Assembly (NCBI GenBank): GCA_009829735.1
Contig: CM020620.1
Span: 6,156,593-6,220,592 of the forward strand
DNA length: 64,000 nt
From: Pyropia yezoensis
Taxonomy: Eukaryota > Rhodophyta > Bangiophyceae > Bangiales > Bangiaceae
Direction of reading: 5' to 3'
Part shown: positions 53,082 through 63,588 of the stretch, in pieces
Position numbering within the stretch: the first letter of the stretch is position 1
Layout: the number at the start of each line of letters is the position of its first letter
Notes under the pieces: generated by a model
Seen by the model: the letters and a program-made list of their open reading frames with translations, nothing else
Databases searched by the model: none
What the model was told of the DNA's origin: nothing
Position numbers and translations under genes: made by a program

Positions 53082-53711
53082 ATGACCGCCCTCCTTTACT
53101 ATAAAAAAACAATCGTGCCGACGCCGGCGATTCACCCAGCGCTGGCGGCATCACCGCCCCTAACAACCCCACCAGCAACACCGCCACCACCTACGCTTCC
53201 CATCCCGTCACATAAATCACACCGCCCACGACCCCCCCCCCCCGCATACTGCCAACCTCTCCCCCCCTTTCCCAAACACGTGGCCGACCCCACCGCCAGA
53301 AAAAGCTCTCCGTCTCCACCGCCACCAACGCAAGCCCCCCACTCCACAGCCAAAACTACCAACACCCCCGTCGCCACGGATAACCCCGTCGCCACGGCCA
53401 CCCCCGTCGCCACGGCCACCCCCGTCGCCACCACCACGCCCGTCGCCACCGCCGTCGCCACCACCACGCCCGTCGCCACCGACGCCGCCGCTGCCGCCGT
53501 CGCCCCCGCCACCCCGTCGCCACCGCTACCCCAGTCGCCACCGCCGTCGCCTCCGCCACGGCCGTCGCCCCCGCCACCGCGTCGCCACCGCCGTCGCCAC
53601 CGCCACCGCCGTCGCCACCGCCACGGCCGTCGCCCCCGCCACCGCGTCGCCACCGCCGTCGCCACCGGCACGGCCGTCGCCCCAGCCACCGCGTCGCCTG
53701 CGCCAACCTAG
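53082..53711 (+). CDS. Low-complexity ORF running into the minisatellite
   Basis: The ATG at 53082 opens MTALLYYKKTIVPTPAIHPA, then Pro/Thr-rich sequence, then TPVAT pentapeptide repeats produced by the GTCGCC minisatellite, ending in a His/Arg-rich frame. The N-terminal 30-60 residues have varied composition, so a repeat-bearing transposon ORF is possible. No domain is seen, and an artefact is equally likely. Confidence 0.2.
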   Translation: MTALLYYKKTIVPTPAIHPALAASPPLTTPPATPPPPTLPIPSHKSHRPRPPPPAYCQPLPPFPKHVADPTARKSSPSPPPPTQAPHSTAKTTNTPVATDNPVATATPVATATPVATTTPVATAVATTTPVATDAAAAAVAPATPSPPLPQSPPPSPPPRPSPPPPRRHRRRHRHRRRHRHGRRPRHRVATAVATGTAVAPATASPAPT

Positions 53712-54460
53712 TCGCTACCATCGCCACCGCCACGACCATCGCCACCGACGCCGCCGCCGCCGCCGTCGCCCCCGCCACCCCGTCGCCACCGCCACCCCCG
53801 TCGCCACCGCCGTCGCCTCCGCCACGGCCGTCGCCCCCACTACCGCGTCGCCACCGCCGTCGCCACCGCCACGGCCGTCGCCCCCGCCACCGCGTCGCCA
53901 CCGCCGTCGCCACCGGCACGGCCGTCGCCCCCGCCACCCCGTCGCCACCGCCACCCCAGTCGCCACCGCCGTCGCCTCCGCCACGGCCGTCGCCCCCGCC
54001 ACCGCGTCGCCACCGCCGTCGCCTCCGCCACGGCCGTCGCCCCCACCACCGCGTCGCCACCGCCGTCGCCACCGGCACGGCCGTCGCCCCCGCCACCGCG
54101 TCGCCACGGCCGTCGCCACCGGCACGGCCGTCGCCCCCGCCACCGCGTCGCCTGCGCCACCCTAGTCGCTACAATCGCCACCCCCACGGCCGTCGTCACC
54201 GACGCCGCCGCCGCCGCCGTCGCCGCCGTCGCCACCCTGGCCACCGTCGCCACCGCCACCCCAGTCGTTACCGCCGTCGCCACCGCCACGGCCGTCGCCC
54301 CCGCCACCGCGTCGCCACCGCCGCCCAAGGCGCTACCGTCGCCACCGCCACGGCCGTCGCCACCGACGCCGCCGCCGTCACTGCCACCCCCGTCGCCACC
54401 GTCGCCACCGTCGCCGCCGTCGCCGACGCCGACCGCAGCACCGGCGACACCCCTGGCGTG
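53370..54460. repeat. GTCGCC-based minisatellite, about 1.1 kb
   Basis: The array is built from GTCGCCACCGCC-type hexamer/dodecamer units with higher-order structure. CCTAGTCGCTAC recurs at 53707 and 54161 (454 bp apart). CACCGACGCCGCCG recurs near 53477, 53738, 54199 and 54359. Minus-strand frames give repeated MAGATAVPVATAVAT, which is not taken as a gene. Confidence 0.9.
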
Positions 54461-54921
54461 GCCACCGCGGCGGCCGTCAAAACCCTGCACACTTTCCCAA
54501 AAGCCTGACTAATGAGCGTGTACACCACACCCGAAAGGAGCCCACCATCAAGCAGGACCAGTCCATTACACCGGGGCAAATTCCCGAGGCACCTGGTTGG
54601 CCGAGGGGTGTGGCCCGAACAACGCCGGAGAAGAAAGAAAATAATGCTCGATGTATCTTTTTTGTGCAACGTACCATAGTGATTATTCATTAACCTTAAC
54701 TATGTAGATATCTCTATTGGTGGGCAAGTTCCACCTCGCCACCCGGATAATCAATCCTCATTCGGCCTGGGGGGACCGCGACCCCCCCGGATTGCGTCTC
54801 TACGGGGGGCGCCCCCGGTCCCCCCACGAATTGGGCGGTCCCCCCAGCATTTGGAATACGACTTTTATTGCTCCATGTTCAGCCAAGGGACTATCTCAGT
54901 ACAGTCGTGCATTCCGTGAAG

Positions 54922-55420
54922 TATGGTACGTTGCACAAAAAAGATACATCGATGTTCTTCTCCGCTCGGGCCCGGGCAGGACACCGTCTGTGACGAAGTC
55001 CACGGCCGCTATGCTGACAGAAGGATCACAGAGGTCCATGCGAACTCATGAGGTTCCTGGGTCTCCTGGCTGGTGCACCGCTCTCAGGGACACCCTGGGT
55101 GGACCGGTTGCTTGCGACCCTGAAATGGGGACTGCCTTTTCGGATTGTTTTGCTCGTCTCGGGGGTCGGACCGGGCCCATGTCCTAACTGAGGCATGGAA
55201 GAGGGGTGGTCGATTTTGGGGAGGAGCCGGGGGGCACCAGGAGGCCATTGTTTTGAGAATATTTTTCCGTGCCCGAGTCCCCGTTCTTGAGAGGGACGTT
55301 CGTGGGGTAAATGTTTCATGTCATGGGCTCGTTTGGTTGGTCCACGAAGAAGCCTGGTACACATGTGTACCTTGCCCTTTCGGTCACGATTGGCAGGTGC
55401 CCCGCACACCTCCTCATGAG
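54922..55420. repeat. Second copy of the TIR element left end
   Basis: From TATGGTACGTTGCACAAAAA the sequence is clearly related to 51947 onward: shared GGGCCCGGGCAGGACA, GTCCACGGCCGCTATGCTGA, CAGAAGGATCA and GGGACACCCTG. The similarity fades past about 55420. No inverted right end is found to the right, so it is a truncated or solo-end copy, starting 242 bp from the end of the first element. Confidence 0.75.
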
Positions 55421-56139
55421 GCGGTCCCCCCCCCCCCTGCCTCTCCTGTTCCCCTCTCCTGGTCCAGGCACCTCGGGGAGACAAACCCCCCCAGCCCTCT
55501 ACCCTCCGCGGCGGTCCCTCATGCGGGGACTTGGGCGGGTCCACATTCGGCGAACGGAGCGCGGTGCGGGGGGGTGTGCCCAGATGGGTGCGTAGGCGCT
55601 AACAGTGCGCAGCCCCAGGGAGCAAGGGGGAAGGCGTCGCGCGCATGTGGGGCGTGAGGGGGGGGAGCATGGTTCATGGGAGAAGAGGCGCAAGTGCACG
55701 AAAAGCCCTCGTACTTTTTAGCTTGTCGGGCTGACCGCCCCGGCCCCTCCCGAGGCCCCCTCAAAGTCGGTCCCCACAATACCTTGCGCCATTCCAACAC
55801 CAGAATCTCCCCCCTCCCGCTGCACCAGAAGTACCCCGCCCCGCCGCGCATATCCCTCCTGCCCATCGGTGCCGCCGCGCCCGACCCCCTGCGCCCGCAA
55901 CAGAAAAAAAAAAAGAGGCTGCGCAGGCGCGGGCACCGGCGCTGGTGGCGCAAGCACCACCGCCACTGCAGCCGCCGCCGCCCACTCCACTCCAGGTGTA
56001 ACAGTGACTTTACCGTGCCCGTCTTCCCCTCACGCAGACGAACCCGAACCCCGTACCCCCATCCAGCTATCAAATCTCTCGCCATCGCCGCAGATGCCCG
56101 CCCCCAAACACCAACCCCGCATCCGCGCGTGACCGGACT
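55421..56139. other. No gene recognised
   Basis: GC-rich DNA, possibly the decayed interior of the second TIR copy. An A-run at 55903-55914 and short GCC repeats are the only landmarks. Confidence 0.4.
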
Positions 56140-57101
56140 CACGCCTAGTTAAGAGGGCGTTTTTCGTGCAGCCTGGGTTTCACAGGCTCCCTCGTCTCCT
56201 CATTGGCCGACGAAGATCAATTCGATCGCTCTGAGAGGCAATTCTGTCACCGCATTGACTCAAGAGCGAGGTGTCAGGTCTTTTTCTTCCTGAGGGCCAC
56301 AGGAAGTTGAAGAAGGTACACGTGTTCACCTGCACCCGTCGTTGCGGCCGTGTGGGGCAGGTGAGAATAGAAAAAATTAGAAAAGAATGCATAGTGGAGA
56401 GTCAACCGTTCCTCGAAGAACGGCTGCCGGAACGAAACACCACACCTTGGTGAAGTGCCACCCACTCCACCTCATCCCCTCGCACAGCGCCCAAAGGCCA
56501 CCACCCTCGCCCGGCGCACCCCACAAAGGCTCACTACCCGCCACACGCGGGGTTGGCGAGGTCAAACAGGGGTGGGCCCGGCGCAGGGGGCGTCTTTTCA
56601 CGTGTCGGGGAAGGTGCAGTCCCCCCATGACTGTGACTTTACCACCTGTGGCGGATGTACTGTCCTCTGCATCTCGGAGGCTTTTTGACCCTCATAGTAC
56701 ACCTGCAGACGCTTCCCCGGAGCATCTTAGGGATGTCTGAGAATGCCCGGGGTAACAGCGACAGGAGTGGAGTTATTTTTGGGGGAAGGGCTGTCACCTT
56801 CAGACTCCGGCGGGGGGGGGGTTGAAGGGGGAGGCGTCAAGGCGACGGGAGGGGGGGGAGGGGTGGAAAAGTCGTGCAAGGGGTTGGGTAGATTCACTCG
56901 CGGGGACACACTCATGCGAAAGATCCGGGTGGCCGCGTCACCGGGGCTGCACTCGACCGTCCCTCACGGCCTCTGTGGCGTGGGGTGAAAATTGGGGTCA
57001 TGAAAAAACCCCAATTTTCTTCTCAGCCACTCACAGGGCTGCACGTTTCTTTGAAAAGGCTAGTGTGAAGAAACCCAGGCTGCACACCTTAACTAGGCGT
57101 G
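56140..57101. mobile_element. About 0.96-kb inverted-repeat element
   Basis: CACGCCTAGTTAAG (56140) and GTGCAGCCTGGGTTTC (56166-56181) on the left are matched in inverted order on the right by GAAACCCAGGCTGCAC (57070-57085) and CTTAACTAGGCGTG (57088-57101). The left arm has about 8 extra bases between blocks. No ORF of note lies inside, so it is most simply a non-autonomous TIR element or a diverged inverted duplication. Confidence 0.65.
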
Positions 57102-57112
57102 GACTCCCCTCA

Positions 57113-57782
57113 GCGAAGCAATCAACGTCCCCTCCCCGCCCCCCGCCAAAAGCGGACGCCACCGCCCCTTAGAACGCTCTCCCTGCGTGTAAGGAGTTCC
57201 CCCCTAATCCCATGCCGCATACCTAAGGGATAATATCTGAGGACTATTCACGCATGCATCGACTCAAGATGTGACTTAAGCGGACTTTCATATGAAGCAA
57301 CGCAACTGAGCCAGGAAGCGACTCAAGGCTGGCTCACATCTGAGATGCCCCACGGGACCCGTCTCAGATCTGGGATCTGAGCCAGCTCGGGGACTGGAAT
57401 TCATTGGCTCGCACCCAACAGAATTGACGTCGACGTAACAGGGACCGGCAACGCGCGCTATTCTCAGCCCGAGCCTCTTCGTGTGCGCTCCGACTCTTCG
57501 TCTTGCCCACCGCGGTTGCTGCGTCGAGCCTGCGTGTGCGCCCGTGATCGTCTCCGGCGGCTTGCAGTCGCCAGGAGTCCTTCCGCAGCGTGTCGGACAG
57601 CTACAGGGTGGCACTGACTGCCTTGTCCGGCCCCCCGCACTCCCCCTCTTGCCGTCCCTCTTCCCCTGGCTTGCGCTCCTCCTCCACCGATCGTGATCCC
57701 CCTCCCCCCTCCCTCCCCTCATATTGATTTCCTCCATCCCTTCTCATCCACCTCCTACCCACGCTCCATCCTCACCCACACC
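57113..57782. other. Left flank and leader of the Harbinger unit
   Basis: Contains GACTTAAGC at about 57273, a hairpin-forming stretch around 57328-57385 (CTGGCTCA...TGAGCCAG, with CGTCTCAGAT), and the transposase leader with pyrimidine-rich sequence before the ATG. Confidence 0.45.
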
Positions 57783-59717
57783 ATGGCTGCACTGCCACGC
57801 AGGACCCTGGACGCACTGCGGGCCGCTGGGTGCATGGCGGCGGACCTAGACGAGGCTGTTGACGTGCTGGCTGTACAAGAGGCTGCTACAGGGCTAGTCG
57901 ACCTGCGAGATGGTAATCCTCTTCTCGAATGGGTAGGGGGGATCGTGGACCTGCTCAGGGCGCTGGAGCCCGGTGAGAGAGAGGAGTGGGACTATTTGCG
58001 TGGCGCACTGCGCACCTTTTCGTTGGTCTCGGTTGGGGGTGCGAGTGGAGGGGGGGGGGTTGATGCGTCAGACCTTCTGGAACTGTGTGAGCTGGCGGAA
58101 TTGGCGACCATTTGCGGGCAGGCAAACAGGTGTGCACCGCGTGCACGTGACCTCGTAGGTCGGTTTTTGAAGAAGAGCATCGAGCAGGATGCATTTTTCC
58201 GCGACGTCCGTATGACGCCTTCCCACTTTGACGAGTTGGTTGCACGTGCAACGCCGTATTTTCCCGTCGGGGCTCGGGGGCCTTCTGCCATTCCCGCTCC
58301 ATGGAGGTTCCTCGCTGTGCTGTTTTGGCTTGCTCAGTGCGGACGGCTGCGAGTAGTGGCGCGCGCGGTGGATGTTGCTGTGTCCACGTTTGGCAAGTCT
58401 TGCGCCCCCGTGGTAGAGGCGCTACGGCGTGCCCTCTCTGCCCCTGCCTGGCCAGACAAGAACGAGCGCAAGAAGATTGGGCTCGACTTCTCGCAGCTCA
58501 CGGGCGGCGATCACGCTGCCTGGCGTGGCTTGTACGTTCCTTACGTGACGTGATTGTGTTTTTGCCTCGCCTAGTGCGCTGGTTCATCCTACCGTGAGGT
58601 CCGTTTGCATGTAAGCTCGTACACCTTTCACTGTGTGATATGGGTGGGTTATGGCTATGTAGCTGGAGCTAACGACGTTGACCATTCAATGTCTGCCTTT
58701 CTCTTTGGCCTGCTCTGTTTGTAGGTGCGGGGCCGTTGACGGTTGTCACACCCCTCTGCTCACACCTTTTGTTGAGCATAAAGAGGACTTTACGGACCGC
58801 TATGCGCGCTGCTCCCTCCTCTTCCTCGCCATCTCCGATACACGGCTGATTAGGTATTTCGTGGGGGGCTTCCCCTGGTCGCGTGGCGACTCGACTGCCT
58901 TCAAGGCGCGCTCCTGGTATCGAGCGATGCTGGATGTAGACGGCACACTACCTCCCTTGGAGGATGGAGAGTTTATTCTAGGAGATGCCGGCTTTGCCTT
59001 GGCAGTATTTTTGGTACGTCATATTCCTCCTGGAGAGCATCACATAGGGGTGGCCTTGAGGTTGAACGTGTGCGCGGAGAGAGTGCTCGTGGGTCTTTGT
59101 GGCGGGGGGGTGGGGCGGGGGCAATCCGCCTCCGTCGCGCGTGCGAGGGAGACGATGGGGCGCGCCCTCCCCGCCCTCCGCCTTTCACATTGGCTAGACG
59201 CCGCATGCCCCTCCGCACCGGTGCCCCCGCGTCGCCGGGCTTTCTCTCCATTTACAAATGGGCAGTGAATATCATGCTGACCGCACTTTTTCTGGCAGGT
59301 TCCCCTCCGTGACTGTTTTGGATGCACTTTTCCTTGTCGCAGATTACTCCTTTCCGAGAAGCAGACATGCATGGACCCAACGTCGCGTCCATGAGGCGGT
59401 TCAACCACCAGCACGCGAAAATGCGCGTCGTGATAGAAAATGCTTTTGGGCGGTTGAAGGGTAGATGGCACGTGCTGAGGATGACGTACGCGCACCCTCA
59501 ACTAGCCGCCAGTGTGCAGGAGGTGTGCGTTCGGCTCCATAATTCTTTGGAGGAGCGCGACGCTGCCTATCACGACGAGGCTCGGGAGGACGATGACGAG
59601 GACCCGTACTCCTCGTCCGCGGCCGACACTGCGGACTCCACGTCGGCGGCCGGCGCTCGGCGCCGCATCGAGCTGGTTAAAGCGCTGGGGCTGCCCTGGG
59701 TGGACGCTGCTACATAG
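57783..59717 (+). CDS. PIF/Harbinger transposase, three exons
   Basis: Exons 57783-58531, 58725-59013 and 59343-59717 join in phase to 1413 nt (470 codons plus stop). Introns of 193 and 329 bp are GT-AG. The N-terminal half has the family's helical DNA-binding part (DVRMTPSHFDELVARATPYF, then VLFWLAQCGRLRVVARAVDV, with FGKSCAPVVEALRRA). The catalytic DDE_Tnp_4 core spans the introns: D255 in GAVDGCH, D337 in ILGDAGFA, E378 in VVIENAFGRLKGRW. TPFREADMHG and MRRFNHQHAKMR precede the Glu as expected. The acidic C-terminal tail ends GLPWVDAAT. Nothing is broken, so the enzyme could be active with the partner protein encoded at 61297. Confidence 0.9.
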
Positions 59718-60190
59718 CTGTGACCAGCTGTTGCGGGCGGCAGTCTGCGGAAACGGCCGTACTGTGCGAGCTTTGACGTCGGATGTGGGGCGATGGGGGG
59801 ATGCTATTGTGGGTGAGTGTGGATGTCCTTGAGTAAGGGGCGGGCTGTCGCGGCCGCCCCTTGGGGGGGGGGGCGTGGTTGTGCAGGGGGCGGAATTGCT
59901 CATTTCGGGCGGGGAGGGGGAGCCTCCTCTGTGTGGGTGAGGCGGGGAAGACGCTTCCAATAGGGGGGGACTCCAATGCGGCCACCTTTGCTGTGGGATG
60001 GTGCGGTGCAAGCTCGGGCAGGGGGGTCAGCGTACGCGTGCACCGCGGGGGTTGTAAAACGCTCGGTGTGCTTTTGTCAAACACGGCTGATGGTGTGTGG
60101 GGGAGGGACCTCGTTTTTTTTCGTCACATACCACACGATCTTTTGCAAACAATAGAAAAGTGCGCCCCGCCGTCAAATCCAGTTACCCAC
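59718..60190. other. Gap between the convergent Harbinger genes
   Basis: No ORF of interest. There is a G run at about 59864 and T runs near 60113. Confidence 0.5.
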
Positions 60191-61297
60191 TCACAGACCA
60201 CGACGCGCCTTCTCTGCGTACGCGTTCATCATATTGACAAGCGCTTCGCGCATATCATTGGCGGACGTCCCACCCTCTTCCCCGCTAGTCTGTTCCGCGT
60301 GGCGCTTGCTCTCTAGGTAGTCGCGGAGGAGCCCCACGGCAGTATCCTTCTTGGCCTTCTTGCGCTCCGGTGTGCGTGCAGCAATCTGGGCTGGAGTGGC
60401 CGTGGAAGAGATGTCGCGGACAGGAGCAGCAGTCGCAGGGGCGGGGGGGCTCTCAGCAGGGACATCCGAGTCCTCTTCCCCACCACTCGCCGAGCTTCCT
60501 CCGTCCCCATCCGACTCAGGGCCCTCCTCGTGGTCTTCACGGGGAGCGTCGATGATGGCGGCCGCTAAGCCGCTGGCGTCTTCGCGCGGCTCGCTGGCGC
60601 CTCCTCCACGAGCGCTCTCCCCTCCACGCTTGCCGCTCCCGCTGAGGACGCCCCGTGCCCCACCCACCTTGCCAGAGCGCGCCTGCGCGGCCGCCGTGAG
60701 GTCCACGGGCTCGCGGACGGTGAGCTCCGTTGACACGTGCGACTTCTTGAACGCCTCCCGGGCGAGGTCAAACAGAATCGCGCCGCCAAACTTGATAATG
60801 AGGTCCTCACGCTGCGCCGCGCTCATGCCGGTTGACTTCAGCTTCAGACACGTGTCGGCGTACCGCATGCGCATGTTCTTGATTTTCTTGTCCACTGCCA
60901 CCGCCTCGCGGGTGCGCGCCAGCGACTGGTTGACGGTGGGAGTCGCGATGACAAAAGCGTCCAGCATGGCGCGGCCCGCTCGGCGCTTCATATCGCCGGT
61001 ACGGCTGGCGCGGTAGGCCGCCCAGTGGGTGGCCGCCGCGGTGAGGATGCCCATGCACTCGCCCGGAGTGAAGTTCTTCGAGCGGTTGATAGTGGCCGCG
61101 CCGCCTGCCGCCTTGCGCTTGCGCCCCTCGCCGCTCTGGCTAGAGCCCGCGCCGCGCTCTGCCGCCATACTGCTTGGGATGGTCACTAAGGGAGACAGCA
61201 ACGGAGGGGGTTTGGGTACGAGAAGGGGGCGGCGATCAAGGTAGGAAGGCGTGGGTAGGAGTAAAGAGTGCGGTGGGAAGGTACCACTCGAAGACAT
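60191..61297 (-). CDS. SANT/Myb-like Harbinger accessory protein
   Basis: In this superfamily the second ORF encodes a Myb/SANT-type DNA-binding partner that carries transposase to the nucleus and the element ends. The 368-residue frame starts at the ATG at 61297; a second ATG (61168, MAAERGAGSS) may be the real start. After a basic stretch (GEGRKRKAAGG) comes the SANT-like domain, INRSKNFTPGECMGILTAAA through KKIKNMRMRYADTCLKLKST. Then come an acidic Ser/Glu/Asp-rich linker and a helical C-terminus (DTAVGLLRDYLESKRH ... MREALVNMMNAYAEKARRGL), likely for protein contact. It is single-exon. The assignment rests on the domain and on convergence with the transposase. Confidence 0.7.
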   Translation of the reverse strand: MSSSGTFPPHSLLLPTPSYLDRRPLLVPKPPPLLSPLVTIPSSMAAERGAGSSQSGEGRKRKAAGGAATINRSKNFTPGECMGILTAAATHWAAYRASRTGDMKRRAGRAMLDAFVIATPTVNQSLARTREAVAVDKKIKNMRMRYADTCLKLKSTGMSAAQREDLIIKFGGAILFDLAREAFKKSHVSTELTVREPVDLTAAAQARSGKVGGARGVLSGSGKRGGESARGGGASEPREDASGLAAAIIDAPREDHEEGPESDGDGGSSASGGEEDSDVPAESPPAPATAAPVRDISSTATPAQIAARTPERKKAKKDTAVGLLRDYLESKRHAEQTSGEEGGTSANDMREALVNMMNAYAEKARRGL

Positions 61298-61329
61298 AGG
61301 AATGAGGGCGTGAGGAGCACGTGAGGCTG

Positions 61330-61335
61330 TTTATA
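61330..61335 (-). promoter_or_regulatory. TATA box of the SANT-like gene
   Basis: TATAAA on the minus strand, about 33 bp upstream of the ATG at 61297. If used, the leader would be very short or the ATG at 61168 would be the true start. Confidence 0.4.
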
Positions 61336-61455
61336 AGGGTTACCGCCCCCCCTCAAAGGCGAGGTGCGCGTACCTCCAGGAGCGGCCAACGCACGCGCCT
61401 CACCTCCGCCCTCACAAGCGGCAAAAATTCGCTTCCCGCCGAGTAAAAGAAAACA

Positions 61456-61485
61456 GGCGCGCGCGCCTCGCACGGCGCGCGCGCC
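61456..61485. repeat. Paired GGCGCGCGCGCC palindromes
   Basis: The 12-bp palindrome occurs at 61456-61467 and 61474-61485, separated by TCGCAC. Alternating CG steps allow Z-DNA or cruciform structure in the upstream region of the SANT-like gene. Confidence 0.85.
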
Positions 61486-61680
61486 ACAAGCGCAAAGTAG
61501 GGTGGCGCGCCCACATCCGGTTGCGGCGCAGGGCGCAGGACCTTATGCTTGGCGCGCCACAGGTTGACAAAAAACCAGACGAGAGAATGCACAGCGAGAG
61601 GTGAACAGCTCTAATAAGGACACTATGTAAACTCCAGTAAGTAGGAGTTGCCATCTGAGACGAGTGATGAGACGCGACTT

Positions 61681-63548
61681 AAGCCGCCCTTTTCCGTGAA
61701 TCGTCCTCTGGGACCTCTCCTTACAGATCCTGCCGAACCAACTCCTGGCAATCAGTCAATTCCTTGTATTGTGGGGCATGACGCGGTGTACCTTCCAGAC
61801 TCAAGATGAGTCAGCCGCTGTCTCACGGTGTCTACTGGCCACAAGACAGCAGCCATCGACAACCCATCATGGCCTGTCGAAAGGCGCCACCGGCAGTACC
61901 CATGACGAGCCACATCTGCCACAGCTGGCGAGTCCGTTAGAATGTCCTCGCTGCAGCATTGCAGCGATGTGACTGGCTAGCCGGCCGGCAGATTCGATCG
62001 ACTCGATCGAACAGTGCTTACACGCCTCTCGGAGCTTCGGACTGACTGGCGTCTGGGGCCGGCTGGGACGGCGCACGGTTGGGCTGCTGCAAGACATCTG
62101 GATGATCACTGCTGCGTCGGCTTCCAGATAGATTCAGCTAGGAAGAGAAAAGCAGCTCGGGCGAAAGTACCTCAGCAAAGTAACTTGTAACAAAGTGAAC
62201 CCACAAGCTCAGCCTCTCCGCAACGCTCAAGCCCCAGAGGAAGAGAGACGCAGCGGGACCTATACGAGCGGTGTCACGACGCACCACAGTCCACCCGCAC
62301 AGAAGTGCGGGCAAAAGGAGACGACCGGTCAATCAAGGACCCCCGTACAAGCTCGAGTGGCTGGGCCAACTGCGATAATTGGGGGGACCCAAGAATTACG
62401 GCCATCCCCACCCTGCGGTCAAAGAGCTGGTTTCCACCTCCTCGGCACAGTCAAAGAAAGGCGCCGATGCGGGAGCGCCTGCCAGAGAGGCGTGGCCTAG
62501 CAAATTTCGCCGTACGGACTTGCCACGGAAACCGCGCAGCCTCCCGTACCCACAAAAAACGTCTTACTGTGTCCGCGCTTAACTCGGGCAGCCTCCCGTA
62601 CAATTCAAAAAACCTTGCCGTCGGCGGGCTTGATGGTAGAACTGCCCCTACGCTGACACAGCGTGTCGTCCTTGAACTGCTTCAGCCTTGGGGTGCGTCT
62701 TGGCTTGGCGGGCAACTAACACACAAACGAAAAGCGGGGGGCAATCACTACGCACCCGAGTGTGTTTGGGGGTCTCAACCGCAGACCTATCGGCCATCCA
62801 CCCGCTGAGCACTAAGACTCGGGATCGGAAGTTGTTAGCCCCCCGTGGCGTCGTAGCATCAAACCCCCAAGGCCAGGGATAAGACCGAGACCCGCCAACC
62901 TAGACAGGCGTGAGCCCCAGGTTGCGGAGCAGGTCAAGGTTAGCTCTGCAAAACAAACAAGCACGCAGGTCAATCCACACACCACCGTCCGCCGCGTGAG
63001 AGGTTAATGGCCATCGCGTGCGTGGGAAAGCGTCGGGATCAGCGCGCTCGCCCGGGGGCTTCGACCTCCCACGTTACGTAACGTACTACCCCGACACCCC
63101 CGCCACGCACACGAGCCTCGCGCCGTCACCTGCACCCGCGCCCGCGGTGACGCGCGAAACGCACGTCCGCTGCCCGCGGTCCCCGCGCACGCCTGCGCCG
63201 CCGTCGCCACCGCGCGCACACGCTGCTCTCCGCGCGGATCGCTTCCACCGCCGCCCGCGCCTCAAGTCCACGCCGCCGTCGTCGTGCGCGTCGTCCTCGC
63301 CAAAGGATAAATCGCGATTGTGGATGTCGGCGAGATGATGAGAAAACAAGCAGTGTATTCCCCAACGACCCAACACCACGCGCCGAGGCTCCCAACAGGG
63401 GAGCGTCGGCGTGGTGTCAAGTCTGCCGGCGTCGGCCGCCGCCGTCGCACCGGCGCTAGGCCCGCCCTAATATGCGTGCCCACCTCACGCGGGTCCAGGC
63501 CAACACGGGCCAAAACATACCGCCACTAGTGTATATTCTACCGCTAGA
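61681..63548. other. No gene recognised; small hairpins
   Basis: Lower GC than most of the window. Notable are TTCGATCGA/TCGATCGAA (61993-62011), a 7-bp stem with AGAA loop (62294-62311, CCCGCAC/GTGCGGG) and GCAGCCTCCCGTAC repeated at about 62538 and 62590. Short frames show no domain. Confidence 0.45.
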
Positions 63549-63588
63549 GAGGATTCCAGAATCCGGCCCTGAGGATTCTGGAATCCTC
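63549..63588. repeat. 16-bp perfect inverted repeat
   Basis: GAGGATTCCAGAATCC and its exact complement GGATTCTGGAATCCTC flank an 8-nt loop GGCCCTGA. It is strong enough to form a stable hairpin or cruciform. No gene is adjacent. Confidence 0.9.

Larger units (their letters stand above)
51947..54679. mobile_element. TIR element of 2.7 kb carrying minisatellites
   Basis: The left end TATGGTCCGTTGCAGAAAAA (51947-51977) and the right end, read inverted from 54679, TATGGTACGTTGCACAAAAA (to 54648), match over about 31 bp through AAGATACATCGA. This is consistent with TA target sites. No transposase is present. The interior holds a TATAAAA motif (about 52310), a 45-bp tandem repeat, a low-complexity ORF and a 1.1-kb GTCGCC minisatellite. 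The left 400 bp recur at 54922. Confidence 0.7.
57272..61680. mobile_element. PIF/Harbinger transposon, approximate limits
   Basis: The two genes typical of this superfamily sit together: a DDE transposase (plus) and a SANT/Myb-like protein (minus), convergent. Subterminal CGTCTCAGAT at about 57361 recurs inverted as ATCTGAGACG at about 61652, and GACTTAAG occurs outside both (about 57273 and 61671), so the limits are plausible. Exact TIRs and the 3-bp TTA/TAA duplication could not be fixed by eye. Confidence 0.5.

Noticed and set aside
53360..53500. TPVAT repeats as an antifreeze-like or secreted repeat protein
   Set aside because: The peptide is a by-product of the hexamer minisatellite and the frame changes character within the array.
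53370..54460. Repeat array as a possible CRISPR
   Set aside because: Units are contiguous GTCGCC hexamers without unique spacers, and the genome is eukaryotic.
59286..59300. Alternative 3' splice site (TGGCAG) in Harbinger intron 2
   Set aside because: Only the AG at 59342 keeps the frame and yields the TPFREAD...IENAFG core.
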